Part shown: positions 1 to 6,667 of the stretch, piece by piece
Layout: the number at the start of each line of letters is the position of its first letter
How positions within the stretch are numbered: position 1 is the first letter of the stretch
Assembly: GCA_044341625.1 (NCBI GenBank)
Contig: JBIIRI010000144.1
Location: 1 to 9,263, forward strand
DNA: 9,263 nt
Direction: 5' to 3'
Origin: Falsiroseomonas sp044341625
GTDB lineage: Bacteria; Pseudomonadota; Alphaproteobacteria; Acetobacterales; Acetobacteraceae
The notes under the pieces: model-generated
Databases searched by the model: none
What the model was told of the DNA's origin: nothing
Seen by the model: only the letters and a program-made list of their open reading frames with translations
Program-made: the position numbers and the translations under genes

Positions 1-9
1 CCCCATGCA

Positions 10-50
10 CCCTTTCCCCCCGACGGGGGGAGAGGGCAGGGTGAGGGGGG
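10..50. repeat. Intergenic hairpin, possibly a diverged half-copy of the window's 142-bp repeat
   Basis: Bases 10-21 pair with 25-36 across a three-base loop (22-24), a 12-bp stem with one G-T pair. It is followed by a G-rich stretch ending near 50. The layout (ccct-t/c-tccc arm, three-base loop, gggagaggg-type arm, then a G-rich tail) matches the outer hairpin and terminal repeat of the element at 1297-1438, in the same orientation, but the primary sequence is clearly more diverged. No T-run follows, so it is a poor candidate for an intrinsic terminator. The gene to its left lies outside the window. Confidence 0.45.
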
Positions 51-106
51 CTGCCGGCCCGCATCGACGCGTCCGGTCCCCGCCATGCGCCAGGCGAGGC
101 CCGCTG

Positions 107-1258
107 ATGTCTGAAGGCACCGACGACCTCTCCATCACGGCGCGCACGGACAGCTATTTCAACCGCACCAAGGCCATCGTCAGCCGCTTCGGCGATTGCC
201 GCGTGACCTATGCGGTCTTCCTGCGCCGCCCCGTGATCTCCGCCCCGCGCCTCGCGCTGGATTGGCTGGCGGCGGTCGCGGCGCAGCGCGGCACGGAATT
301 CGACATCGAGCTGATGCATGAGGAAGGCGCCTGGGTCGGTGCGGGCGACCCGCTGTTCTACCTCTCGGGCTCCTTCGTCCAGCTCGTCGATCTCGAGACC
401 ATCGTGCTGCAGAAGCTGGGCGCGGCCTGCGTTGCCGCGCACAACGCCTACCAGATGTGCGTCGAATTGCCGGGTGTGCCGTTCCTCGCGATGGAGGCGC
501 GCCACTGCGCCGGCGCCGAGATGCAGGAGATGATGGCCTATGCGGCGGCCGTCGGCGGCGCGGCGGCACGGCGCGAGGGTGCGAAGGGCTTCATCGGCAA
601 CGCCAATGACGCGACCGCGCATTGGTTCGGCGCGGGCAAGGGCAGGGGCACCATGCCGCATGCCCTGATCGGCTATGCGGGCTCCACCGTCCGCGCGGCC
701 GAGATGTTCCACGCCACCTTCCCCGAAGCCGATTTGACCGTGCTGACCGATTACTTCGGCCGCGAGGTCACCGACGGGCTGGAGGTCTGCCGCCGCTTCC
801 CCGAGCTGGCGGCGGCGGGGCGCATGGCGGTGCGGCTCGACACCCATGGCGGCCGCTTCCTGGAAGGGCTGGACCCGGCGGAATCCTATGCCGTGCTGGA
901 ACGCCACGCCCCCAATGCCGTCCGCCGCTACCGCAGCGAGACGGAACTGCGCCACCTGGTCGGCACCGGCGTCTCCGCCGCCGCGATCTGGCGGGTGCGG
1001 GAAGCGCTGGATGAGGCCGGCTTCCCCAAGGTGCGGATCGTCGCCTCCTCCGGCTTCGGGGTCGGCAAGTGCCGGGTGATGGCGGAAGCGAAGGCGCCGA
1101 TCGACGTGGTCGGCACCGGCAGCTTCATCCCCGATGCCTGGTCCGAGACCTACGCCACCGCCGACATCGTGGAGTATGACGGCCAGAAGCGGGTGAAGGT
1201 CGGGCGCGAATTCCTCCTCCGCAGCGTGCCGCGCCGGAAGGGCGGCGGCGCGGGCTGA
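107..1258 (+). CDS. pncB: Nicotinate phosphoribosyltransferase
   Basis: The 383-residue product matches the nicotinate phosphoribosyltransferase family, which joins nicotinate and PRPP (with ATP hydrolysis) to give nicotinate mononucleotide, the first committed step of niacin salvage to NAD in the cytoplasm. Visible family features are the N-terminal TDSYFNRTK segment (about residues 14-22), EARHCAG, the strongly conserved GTMPHALIG motif (181-189), VRLDTHGG, the phosphate-binding-like SSGFGVGK stretch, and GTGSFIPD near the C-terminus. The ATG at 107 was chosen because the 34 codons upstream in the same frame translate to repeat-like, low-complexity sequence and overlap the 10-50 hairpin. 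A weak purine-rich stretch (gcgagg) lies about 7 bases before 107. A NadE-like gene lies about 1.1 kb downstream on the same strand. The family assignment is firm; the exact subclass is not settled by eye. Confidence 0.93.
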   Translation: MSEGTDDLSITARTDSYFNRTKAIVSRFGDCRVTYAVFLRRPVISAPRLALDWLAAVAAQRGTEFDIELMHEEGAWVGAGDPLFYLSGSFVQLVDLETIVLQKLGAACVAAHNAYQMCVELPGVPFLAMEARHCAGAEMQEMMAYAAAVGGAAARREGAKGFIGNANDATAHWFGAGKGRGTMPHALIGYAGSTVRAAEMFHATFPEADLTVLTDYFGREVTDGLEVCRRFPELAAAGRMAVRLDTHGGRFLEGLDPAESYAVLERHAPNAVRRYRSETELRHLVGTGVSAAAIWRVREALDEAGFPKVRIVASSGFGVGKCRVMAEAKAPIDVVGTGSFIPDAWSETYATADIVEYDGQKRVKVGREFLLRSVPRRKGGGAG

Positions 1259-1296
1259 GCGCCCTTCGCCATCCGCGCCGGATGACCGCTGCCGGT

Positions 1297-1438
1297 CGCG
1301 CCCCCTCCCGCCCGCTGTGCGGGCACCAGCCTTCGGCGCAGCTGCAGCGCCGCTGCCCCCCGCTACGCGTGAGAGGGAAGCCGGGCGCCATCTGGCTCCC
1401 TCTCCCGCGTAGCGGGGGAGGGGTGGGGAGGGGGCACG
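1297..1438 (-). repeat. 142-bp palindromic element with terminal inverted repeats, full copy (inverted)
   Basis: The element begins with cgcgccccctccc (1297-1309) and ends with the matching inverted gggagggggcacg (1426-1438, one mismatch). It is the reverse complement of the copy at 8655-8796: both are exactly 142 bp and co-linear throughout, with scattered substitutions. It contains a strong hairpin with an 11-base arm at 1398-1408, a three-base loop and an 11-base arm at 1412-1422, and another stem of six bases around 1310-1324. It fills most of the 196-base gap between the phosphoribosyltransferase and the EamA gene and ends 16 bases before the EamA start codon. It encodes no protein, so it is best described as a MITE- or REP-like structured repeat. 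Confidence 0.85.
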
Positions 1439-1454
1439 ATCGCCCTCCCCATCC

Positions 1455-2345
1455 ATGACCCCCGACCCCGCACGCGAACGCCGCATCGGCTATGCCTGCG
1501 CCTTCGCAGTGCTCTTCGTCTGGTCGGGCTTCCTGCTCTCCTCCCGCCTCTCGCAGCAGCAGGCTTTCACGCCCTGGGATGTGGCGGCGCTGCGCTATGG
1601 CGGCGCTTTCCTCGCGGCGCTGCCGCTGGCGGCCTGGCTCGGCTGGCCGCGCCTGCCGCCGGTCCGGTTGCTCGCCATCGTCGCGACGGCGGCCTTCGGT
1701 TTTCCGCTGTTTGCCTATCACGGCTTCGCCTTCGCGCCGGCCGCGCATGGCGGGGTGATGCTGCCGGGCACGCTGCCCTTCCTGACCGCAGCGCTCGGCG
1801 CGGTGGTGTTGGCGGAGGCCTGGACGCGGCGGCGCGTTCTGTCCCTCGGGGTTGTCGCTTGCGGCATCCTGCTGCTGGCGTCGGATACCTTCGGCGACCA
1901 TCCCGGCGCTTGGCGGGGCGACCTGTTGTTCCTGGCGGGGTCGTGCTGCTGGGCCACCTATACGGTGCTGGTGCGGCTGTGGGGCGTGTCGGCCGTGACG
2001 GCGACGCTCTCGGCGGCGCTCTGGGCGGCGCCGGTTTACCTGCCGGTCTGGTGGCTGTTCCTGCCGTCCAACCTGGATGCCGTGCCGGCCGGGCCGGTCG
2101 CCTGGCAGTTCATCTACCAGGGGGTCTTCGCGGTGCTGGTCGCGGGCTTCCTGTTCACCCGCGCGGTGACCGCCATCGGCGCGCCGCGCACCACCACCAT
2201 CACCTCCCTCGTCCCGGCTATGGCGGCGCTGGCGGCTTGGCCGCTGCTGGGCGAGCCGCTCGGGGCGCTCGGGCTGGCCGGGGTTGGGCTGGTTTCGGCG
2301 GGGATGGTGCTGGGGGTGCTCACCCCGTCGCGACGGGCGGCTTGA
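1455..2345 (+). CDS. EamA/DMT-family inner-membrane transporter
   Basis: The 296-residue protein is almost wholly hydrophobic, with about ten predicted membrane segments (roughly 11-30, 42-62, 70-90, 97-120, 127-143, 155-174, 180-203, 217-236, 245-264, 268-289). This is the two-times-five-TM EamA layout of the drug/metabolite transporter superfamily. Family-like traits are the WSGF and RYGGAF stretches in the first half, and the second-half segment running from the R-T-x-x-x-T-S-L-V-P stretch to the GEPLG signature at residues 266-270. Members export metabolites, amino acids or toxic analogues; the substrate cannot be read from sequence. The ATG at 1455 is preceded by no clear Shine-Dalgarno, and the leader is largely the 142-bp repeat. 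Its place between an NAD-salvage enzyme and a NadE-like protein makes a pyridine-related substrate conceivable, but that is only inference. Confidence 0.9.
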   Translation: MTPDPARERRIGYACAFAVLFVWSGFLLSSRLSQQQAFTPWDVAALRYGGAFLAALPLAAWLGWPRLPPVRLLAIVATAAFGFPLFAYHGFAFAPAAHGGVMLPGTLPFLTAALGAVVLAEAWTRRRVLSLGVVACGILLLASDTFGDHPGAWRGDLLFLAGSCCWATYTVLVRLWGVSAVTATLSAALWAAPVYLPVWWLFLPSNLDAVPAGPVAWQFIYQGVFAVLVAGFLFTRAVTAIGAPRTTTITSLVPAMAALAAWPLLGEPLGALGLAGVGLVSAGMVLGVLTPSRRAA

Positions 2346-2376
2346 TCCGCGCGCCGCGCGGCGGGACAAGCCGGGC

Positions 2377-3735
2377 ATGACCGACCGTCTTCGCATCGCC
2401 CTGGCCCAGACGGTGCCCACCGCCGCGCTGGCTGCGAATCTCGCCGGGCTGCACGACGCGTGGGAGAGGGCGCGGGGGATGGGGGCCGACCTGCTGGTCG
2501 CGCCGCGCTTCGCCCTGGCCGGATGGCCTTGCGGCGACCTGCCCCGCCGCGCCGATTTTCGTGCCGCCTGCGACGCCGCGCTGGACGATCTGGCCGCGCT
2601 GACGGCAAGCGGGGGGCCTGGCCTGGTCCTCGGCGGCCCCTGGGCGCCAGAGGGCCGGCTGCATGACGCGCTGTTTCTGCTCGATGGCGGCCGGATCGTC
2701 ACCCGGCGCGCGCGCCACGCGATCCGCCCCGGCGAGTGCTTCGACCCCGGCCCCGCCCCGGGCCCCGTCGCCTTTCGCGGCATCCGCCTTGGCCTGATCT
2801 GCGCCGAGGATGGCGAGGATCCCGCCGCCGCCGAGACCCTGGCCGAGACCGGCGCCGAATTGCTGCTGTGCCTTCACGCCGCCCCCTTCGCCATCGGCCA
2901 CGCTTCGCGCCGGATGCAGGATGCGGTGGCGCGGGTGGTGGAGACCGGGCTCGGCTTCCTGTTCCTCAACAGCGTGGGCGGGTTGGATGAGGCAGTCTGC
3001 GACGGCGGCAGCTTCGTGCTGAACCCCGACCGGTCGCTGGCGGTGCAGTTGCCCCGCTTCGCGCCCGATCTGGTCCTGACCGAGTGGCGGCGCGGCGAGG
3101 ATGGCTTCGCCTGCCTTCGCCAGCCTCTCGCCCCCGATTGCGGCGCGGAGGAGGAGATCTGGCGCGCCCTGGTCCTGTTCCTGCGCGGCTTTGCCGGGGT
3201 GGATGTGCAGGTCGCGCCGACCGGGGACGCCGGGTCTGCGCTGCTCACGGCGCTGGCGGCGGATGCGCTCGGCCCCGCGCGGGTGCGGGCTGCGGCGCCT
3301 GGCCTTACCCTCTCGCCGCTGGACCGGACGGCGGCGCTGCTCGGCCTCGGCGGGGCAGGGGGCGATCTCGCGCCCTTCCGGCATCTGATGCGCGGACAGG
3401 GCCTGGCGCTGGCGCGGTGGCGCAATGCGAACCGGCCCGCGGGGCTGCTCGGCCCGGACGGCCCCGTGGTGGCCGAGGCGCTGCTCGCCGCCCGCCCCGT
3501 CGCCTTGGCGGGGCTGCCCGACGATGCAGCGCTGGATGCGTTGCTGGAGGCGCTGTTCGACCGTGGCGAGACCCCGGCAGGCACCGACCCCGCCTTGGTC
3601 GCCGATCTCTCGCGCCGTCTCGCCGCCGCCGAGGCCGCGCGGCGCCGCGCCCCGCCTGGCCTGCAGATCCACCGCTATCCCGCTGGGCGGGAGCCGCGTT
3701 ATCCCCTGATCCCCTTTCGCACGGACCTCGCTTGA
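2377..3735 (+). CDS. NadE-like protein (nitrilase plus NAD+ synthetase domains), predicted catalytically inactive
   Basis: The 452-residue protein aligns from end to end with alphaproteobacterial glutamine-dependent NAD+ synthetase: LRIALAQ at 5-11, a nitrilase-like domain to about 240 (including VGGLDE at 200-205 and DGGSFVLNPDRSLAVQLP at 209-226), a linker, a synthetase-like domain, and the RRAPPG...RYPL C-terminal signature. In active enzymes the first domain uses a Glu-Lys-Cys triad to release ammonia from glutamine, and the second uses an SGGxDS loop to adenylate and amidate nicotinate adenine dinucleotide. Here the Glu position is Arg44, the Lys position Arg113 and the Cys position Ala143 (Cys142 is shifted by one). 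The loop reads TGDAGS at 282-287. The GNKSE-type motif is not recognisable, and the protein is about 100 residues or more shorter than usual. The frame is intact, so this looks like a retained pseudoenzyme. The start at 2377 was chosen because LRIALAQ begins five residues in. A functional nadE should exist elsewhere in the genome. Confidence 0.82.
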   Translation: MTDRLRIALAQTVPTAALAANLAGLHDAWERARGMGADLLVAPRFALAGWPCGDLPRRADFRAACDAALDDLAALTASGGPGLVLGGPWAPEGRLHDALFLLDGGRIVTRRARHAIRPGECFDPGPAPGPVAFRGIRLGLICAEDGEDPAAAETLAETGAELLLCLHAAPFAIGHASRRMQDAVARVVETGLGFLFLNSVGGLDEAVCDGGSFVLNPDRSLAVQLPRFAPDLVLTEWRRGEDGFACLRQPLAPDCGAEEEIWRALVLFLRGFAGVDVQVAPTGDAGSALLTALAADALGPARVRAAAPGLTLSPLDRTAALLGLGGAGGDLAPFRHLMRGQGLALARWRNANRPAGLLGPDGPVVAEALLAARPVALAGLPDDAALDALLEALFDRGETPAGTDPALVADLSRRLAAAEAARRRAPPGLQIHRYPAGREPRYPLIPFRTDLA

Positions 3736-4145
3736 TGACCGACACGCCCGATGAGGATGCCGAGGACCCGATCTTCTCGCAGACGCTGTCGGCCCCGCCG
3801 GGGCTGGCGGTGCGGATCCTGGACCTGTCCGGCGCGAATGGCGCCGACCCGGTGGAGGTGCTGCGCGGCTTCCTGAGCGTCGCCCACGCCAACGCCTTCG
3901 CCCGCCGCTATGTGCGCGACAGCCTGGAACGCTGCCGGTCCCGCGGCATGGAGCCGGCGGCGGTGCTGGAGGCCTGGTTCGCCTTCGGCGAGGATGCCGA
4001 GGTGACGGGCGCCGGCGACGAGGCCTGGCGCAGCGCGCAGGAGCTGAAGGCCTTCGCCGCCACTCGTCCGGCCGATGCGGAAGACCGCAACTGGCGCGTC
4101 CTCGACCCCCGCCGGATGGATGAGGAGGCGGAGGAGGAGGACTGA
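3735..4145 (+). CDS. Small acidic protein of unknown function, coupled to the NadE-like gene
   Basis: I do not recognise the family of this 136-residue protein. Its ATG shares one base with the TGA of the NadE-like gene (TGATG at 3733-3737) and has no Shine-Dalgarno, so it is probably translated by re-initiation after that gene. The N-terminus is acidic (PDEDAED at 5-11). The middle looks helical and holds a distinctive segment, FARRYVRDSLERCRSRGM (55-72), followed by VLEAWFAFGEDAEV (77-90). The tail after the WRVLDPRR stretch (120-127) is a run of acidic residues (EEAEEED). There is no signal peptide or membrane segment, so it is likely cytoplasmic. GC content and codon use match the neighbours, and it ends six bases before the stop of the convergent LysE gene. 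A partner role for the NadE-like protein is suggested only by the overlap. Confidence 0.78.
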   Translation: MTDTPDEDAEDPIFSQTLSAPPGLAVRILDLSGANGADPVEVLRGFLSVAHANAFARRYVRDSLERCRSRGMEPAAVLEAWFAFGEDAEVTGAGDEAWRSAQELKAFAATRPADAEDRNWRVLDPRRMDEEAEEED

Positions 4146-4151
4146 GCGGCC

Positions 4152-4802
4152 CTACGCCGCCGGCCGCCGCGCGAAAGCGAGGCCCAGCCCCAGCGCGACC
4201 ATCGCAGCGCCTGACGCCGCCCGCAGGCGCGCGATCAGCGCGGGGCGGGCCGCCGCGCCGTCCCGGATGCCGCCCGCCGCGCAGGCCACCACGAGGTCCG
4301 CCAGGGTGTTCAGCGCGACCGAGATGACGCCGAGCAGCATGAATTGCAGCGCAACATGCCCCGCTGCCGGGTCCAGGAATTGCGGCACGAAGGCCAGGAA
4401 GAAGGCCGCGGTCTTGGGGTTCAGCGCCTCCACCAGCGCGCCTTCGCGGAAGGCCCGGCGCGGCCCGACCGGCGGCGCGGCCGGTATCTCCGCCAGCATC
4501 GGCGCTGCCTCCCGGCGCGCGGATCGGATCGTGCGGACGCCGATCCAGACCAGATAGGCCGCGCCGATCAGCTTCAGCGCCGTGAACAGCTCCGCGCTGG
4601 CCAGCACGATGGCGGAGACGCCAAGGCTGCCCGCCGCGACATGGACCATGCCGCCCAGCCCCGTCCCGAAGCTGGAAGCGACGCCCTCCGCCCGTCCGCC
4701 CGCCAGGGTGCGCGCGGCGACGTAGAAGATGCCGGGCCCCGGCGTCACGGCGAGCAGGGCGGCGGCGGCGATATAGAGAGCCAGCTGGGACGGATCGATC
4801 AT
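4152..4802 (-). CDS. LysE/RhtB-family amino-acid exporter
   Basis: The 216-residue inner-membrane protein has the usual family length and about six membrane segments. It carries the family hallmarks: TPGPG at residues 20-24 after the first helix, the GxxxG-rich second helix (about 44-62), LKLIGAAYLVWIGVRTIR at 76-93, and ALNPKTAAFFLAFVPQF at 126-142. Members export lysine, arginine, homoserine, threonine or similar amino acids by proton exchange; the substrate cannot be assigned here. The ATG at 4802 was chosen because family members begin only a few residues before the first helix, and a G-rich stretch (ggggggcgg) lies immediately upstream. It runs tail-to-tail against the acidic protein gene, with six bases between the stops. 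It lies 41 bases downstream of the His/Pro-rich gene on the same strand, so the two could share a transcript. Confidence 0.9.
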   Translation of the reverse strand: MIDPSQLALYIAAAALLAVTPGPGIFYVAARTLAGGRAEGVASSFGTGLGGMVHVAAGSLGVSAIVLASAELFTALKLIGAAYLVWIGVRTIRSARREAAPMLAEIPAAPPVGPRRAFREGALVEALNPKTAAFFLAFVPQFLDPAAGHVALQFMLLGVISVALNTLADLVVACAAGGIRDGAAARPALIARLRAASGAAMVALGLGLAFARRPAA

Positions 4803-4843
4803 CCGCCCCCCGTGCTTGAGCGGCCCCTTGGCGTCAATCCGCC

Positions 4844-5212
4844 CTATTTCCGAACCCAAACGGGCGGGGGCTGGACCCAATGGCCCTTGGGCGGCGCGTG
4901 GAAGACGGGCGGCGGCTGGTAGACCACGACCGGCGGCGGCGGCGGGACATAGATCACGCGCGGCGGGGGCGGCGGTGCCAGGACCGATCCGATCACCACC
5001 CCCGCGCCAAGTCCGATGATCGCGCCCAGCGCGGCGTCGCCGCCATGCCAGCCGCGCCGGTGGTGGTGATGGTGGTAATGATGGTGATACGGCGCCCCGT
5101 GCCAGCCGCCGCCACGGCCGCGCCAGCCATCGGCCTCGGCCGCCGTGGGCAGCAACAGCGCCCCGGCCACCAGCACGGCCCCGAGAAGGCTCCCTCGCGT
5201 TCCCATGCCCAT
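4844..5212 (-). CDS. Small secreted His/Pro-rich protein with a glycine-zipper segment
   Basis: The 122-residue product starts with a clear signal peptide: basic after GMGT, a hydrophobic core LLGAVLVAGALLLP, and probable cleavage after AEA at about residue 27. The mature part has three regions: a Gly/Trp/His-rich stretch containing HHHYHHHHH at 43-51; a hydrophobic glycine-zipper-like segment ALGAIIGLGAGVVIGSVL at 61-78; and a proline-rich tail with two PPPPP runs and several Tyr/Val/Trp residues ending in WVRK. Similar small proteins are common in alphaproteobacterial genomes without an assigned function. The His cluster suggests metal binding, and the zipper suggests membrane or outer-envelope association. 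Both are inferences. The start at 5212 puts the signal peptide in the normal place; ATGs in frame at 5236 and 5248 are alternatives. Confidence 0.75.
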   Translation of the reverse strand: MGMGTRGSLLGAVLVAGALLLPTAAEADGWRGRGGGWHGAPYHHHYHHHHHRRGWHGGDAALGAIIGLGAGVVIGSVLAPPPPPRVIYVPPPPPVVVYQPPPVFHAPPKGHWVQPPPVWVRK

Positions 5213-5332
5213 GGCGCTCACCCCGATCCTTGCCATAATGGGGATCATGCAGCCCGATTGTGCCCTGATGATGACCGACCCATGGCGGCGGCGCCTTGCC
5301 TTCCGGGCTCTTCTGGCGTTCCTGTCGCCCTG
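5213..5332. promoter_or_regulatory. Divergent promoter region between the His/Pro-rich gene and gltX
   Basis: These 120 bases separate two divergent start codons and must hold signals for at least one direction unless transcription reads in from outside. The least GC-rich part is around 5230-5262, and cataat at 5234-5239 resembles a plus-strand -10 hexamer. I could not pair it with a convincing -35, so no specific promoter is claimed. No terminator-like hairpin is visible. Confidence 0.3.
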
Positions 5333-6667
5333 ATGAAGGTCCGTTTCGCGCCCTCGCCCACGGGGCTCCTGCATGTCGGCAATGCGCGCATCGCGCTGGC
5401 CAATTGGTGCCTCGCCCGTCACCGGGGCGGGCGCTTCCTGCTGCGCCTGGACGACACCGATACCGAGCGATCCAAGCCCGAATACGCCACCGCGATCGAG
5501 GAAGATCTGCGCTGGCTCGGCCTGGATTGGGACGAGAAGCTGGCCCAGTCCGACCGGCTGGACCGCTACGCGGCGGCGGCGGAGAAGCTGAAGACCGCCG
5601 GCCGCCTCTACCCCTGCCTCGAGACCGAGGAGGAGCTGGAGTTCAAGCGCGAACAGCGCCGCCGCCAGGGCAAGGCGCCGATCTATGACCGCGCCGCGCT
5701 GAAGATGACCAAGGACCAGCTGGACCGCGCCATCGCCAATGGCAAACAGCCGCATTGGCGCTTCAAGCTGTCCCACGATTCGATGGAATGGCGCGACGGC
5801 GTGCTGGGCCCGCGCAAGGTGAAGCTGTCGAGCCTGTCGGACCCGGTCCTGATCCGCGCCGATGGCAGCTTCCTCTACACCTTCACATCTGTCGTCGATG
5901 ACCTCGAGACCGGGATCACCGATGTGATCCGGGGCGAGGATCACGTGACCAACACGGCGATCCAGCTGGATATCCTTGCGGCGCTGGGCGGGCATCCGCG
6001 CGGCATGCGCTTCGCCCATCTGCCGCTGCTGACGGATGCCGATGGCGGCCCGCTGTCGAAGCGCACCGGCAGCGTCGGCCTGCGGCAACTGCGCCGCGAC
6101 GGGGTCGAGCCGGCGGCGCTGGTGGGCTACCTGCTCGCGCTCGGCTCCAGCATGGATCCGGTGCCGGGGATGCCGGCGGATCTCGCTTCGTCCTACGACC
6201 TGTCCAATGTCTCGAAATCCGCCGCGCGCTTCGACACGAAGCAGTTGCTCGCGCTGAACCGGAAGTGGCTGCACGGCCTGTCCTTCGACGCCGTGAAGGA
6301 CCGCCTGCCCGAGGGCGCGAGCGAGGCCTTCTGGCTCGCCGTGCGCGGCAATCTCGACCTGTTCCGGGAAGTGCGCGACTGGTGGGATGTTGCCGCCGGC
6401 GCCATCGTGCCGCTGGGAGACCCAGCCGATGCCGACCTGCTGCGCGCAGCGGCCCAGACCCTGCCCGCGGAGCCCTGGGACGAGGCGACCTGGCCGGCCT
6501 GGACGGCCGCCATCGGGGCGGCGACCGGGCGCAAGGGCAAGACGCTGTTTATGCCGCTGCGCCGCGCGCTGACCGGCGAGGAACACGGGCCCGACCTCAA
6601 GGTCTTCCTGCCGCTGATCGGCCGCGCGCGCGCGGCGGAACGGCTGGCACAGGCGGTGGTGGCATGA
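5333..6667 (+). CDS. gltX: Glutamate--tRNA ligase
   Basis: This 444-residue class I aminoacyl-tRNA synthetase charges tRNA with glutamate in the cytoplasm. The Rossmann-fold catalytic domain opens with RFAPSPTGLLHVGNAR, where HVGN (14-17) is the HIGH-equivalent motif. It continues with LRLDDTDTERS (38-47), the RGEDHVTNT motif (200-208) and LSKRTGS (241-247), the KMSKS-equivalent. The remaining 200 residues form the helical anticodon-binding part. The start at 5333 is fixed by the family N-terminus. It has no Shine-Dalgarno but overlaps by one base (TGATG) the stop of a possible short upstream reading frame. Alphaproteobacteria often carry two GluRS paralogues; the LSKR form and the cysS neighbour may mark one of them, but which tRNAs it charges cannot be decided here. 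The stop overlaps the start of cysS by ATGA, implying a coupled operon. Confidence 0.96.
   Translation: MKVRFAPSPTGLLHVGNARIALANWCLARHRGGRFLLRLDDTDTERSKPEYATAIEEDLRWLGLDWDEKLAQSDRLDRYAAAAEKLKTAGRLYPCLETEEELEFKREQRRRQGKAPIYDRAALKMTKDQLDRAIANGKQPHWRFKLSHDSMEWRDGVLGPRKVKLSSLSDPVLIRADGSFLYTFTSVVDDLETGITDVIRGEDHVTNTAIQLDILAALGGHPRGMRFAHLPLLTDADGGPLSKRTGSVGLRQLRRDGVEPAALVGYLLALGSSMDPVPGMPADLASSYDLSNVSKSAARFDTKQLLALNRKWLHGLSFDAVKDRLPEGASEAFWLAVRGNLDLFREVRDWWDVAAGAIVPLGDPADADLLRAAAQTLPAEPWDEATWPAWTAAIGAATGRKGKTLFMPLRRALTGEEHGPDLKVFLPLIGRARAAERLAQAVVA

Noticed and set aside
5..106. N-terminal extension of the nicotinate phosphoribosyltransferase
   Set aside because: It is encoded by hairpin and GC-rich intergenic sequence and adds 34 residues with no family similarity.
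1125..2783. Long minus-strand open frame (552 codons) opposite the transporter and neighbours
   Set aside because: The translation is Arg/Gly/Pro-rich low-complexity sequence with no family motif, and it lies opposite well-supported genes. It is the usual antisense shadow in very GC-rich DNA.
2320..3672. Minus-strand open frame of 450 codons opposite the NadE-like gene
   Set aside because: The composition is rich in Gln, Arg and Gly with no recognisable domain, whereas the plus-strand frame aligns with NadE over its whole length.
4143..4154. Bidirectional terminator between the acidic protein gene and the LysE gene
   Set aside because: The convergent stops are only six bases apart and no hairpin with a T-run is present; termination must occur within the opposing genes or by another mechanism.
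5213..6586. Upstream in-frame extension of the His/Pro-rich protein
   Set aside because: The extension runs antisense through gltX and would bury the signal peptide in the middle of a protein; the start at 5212 gives a normal secreted protein.
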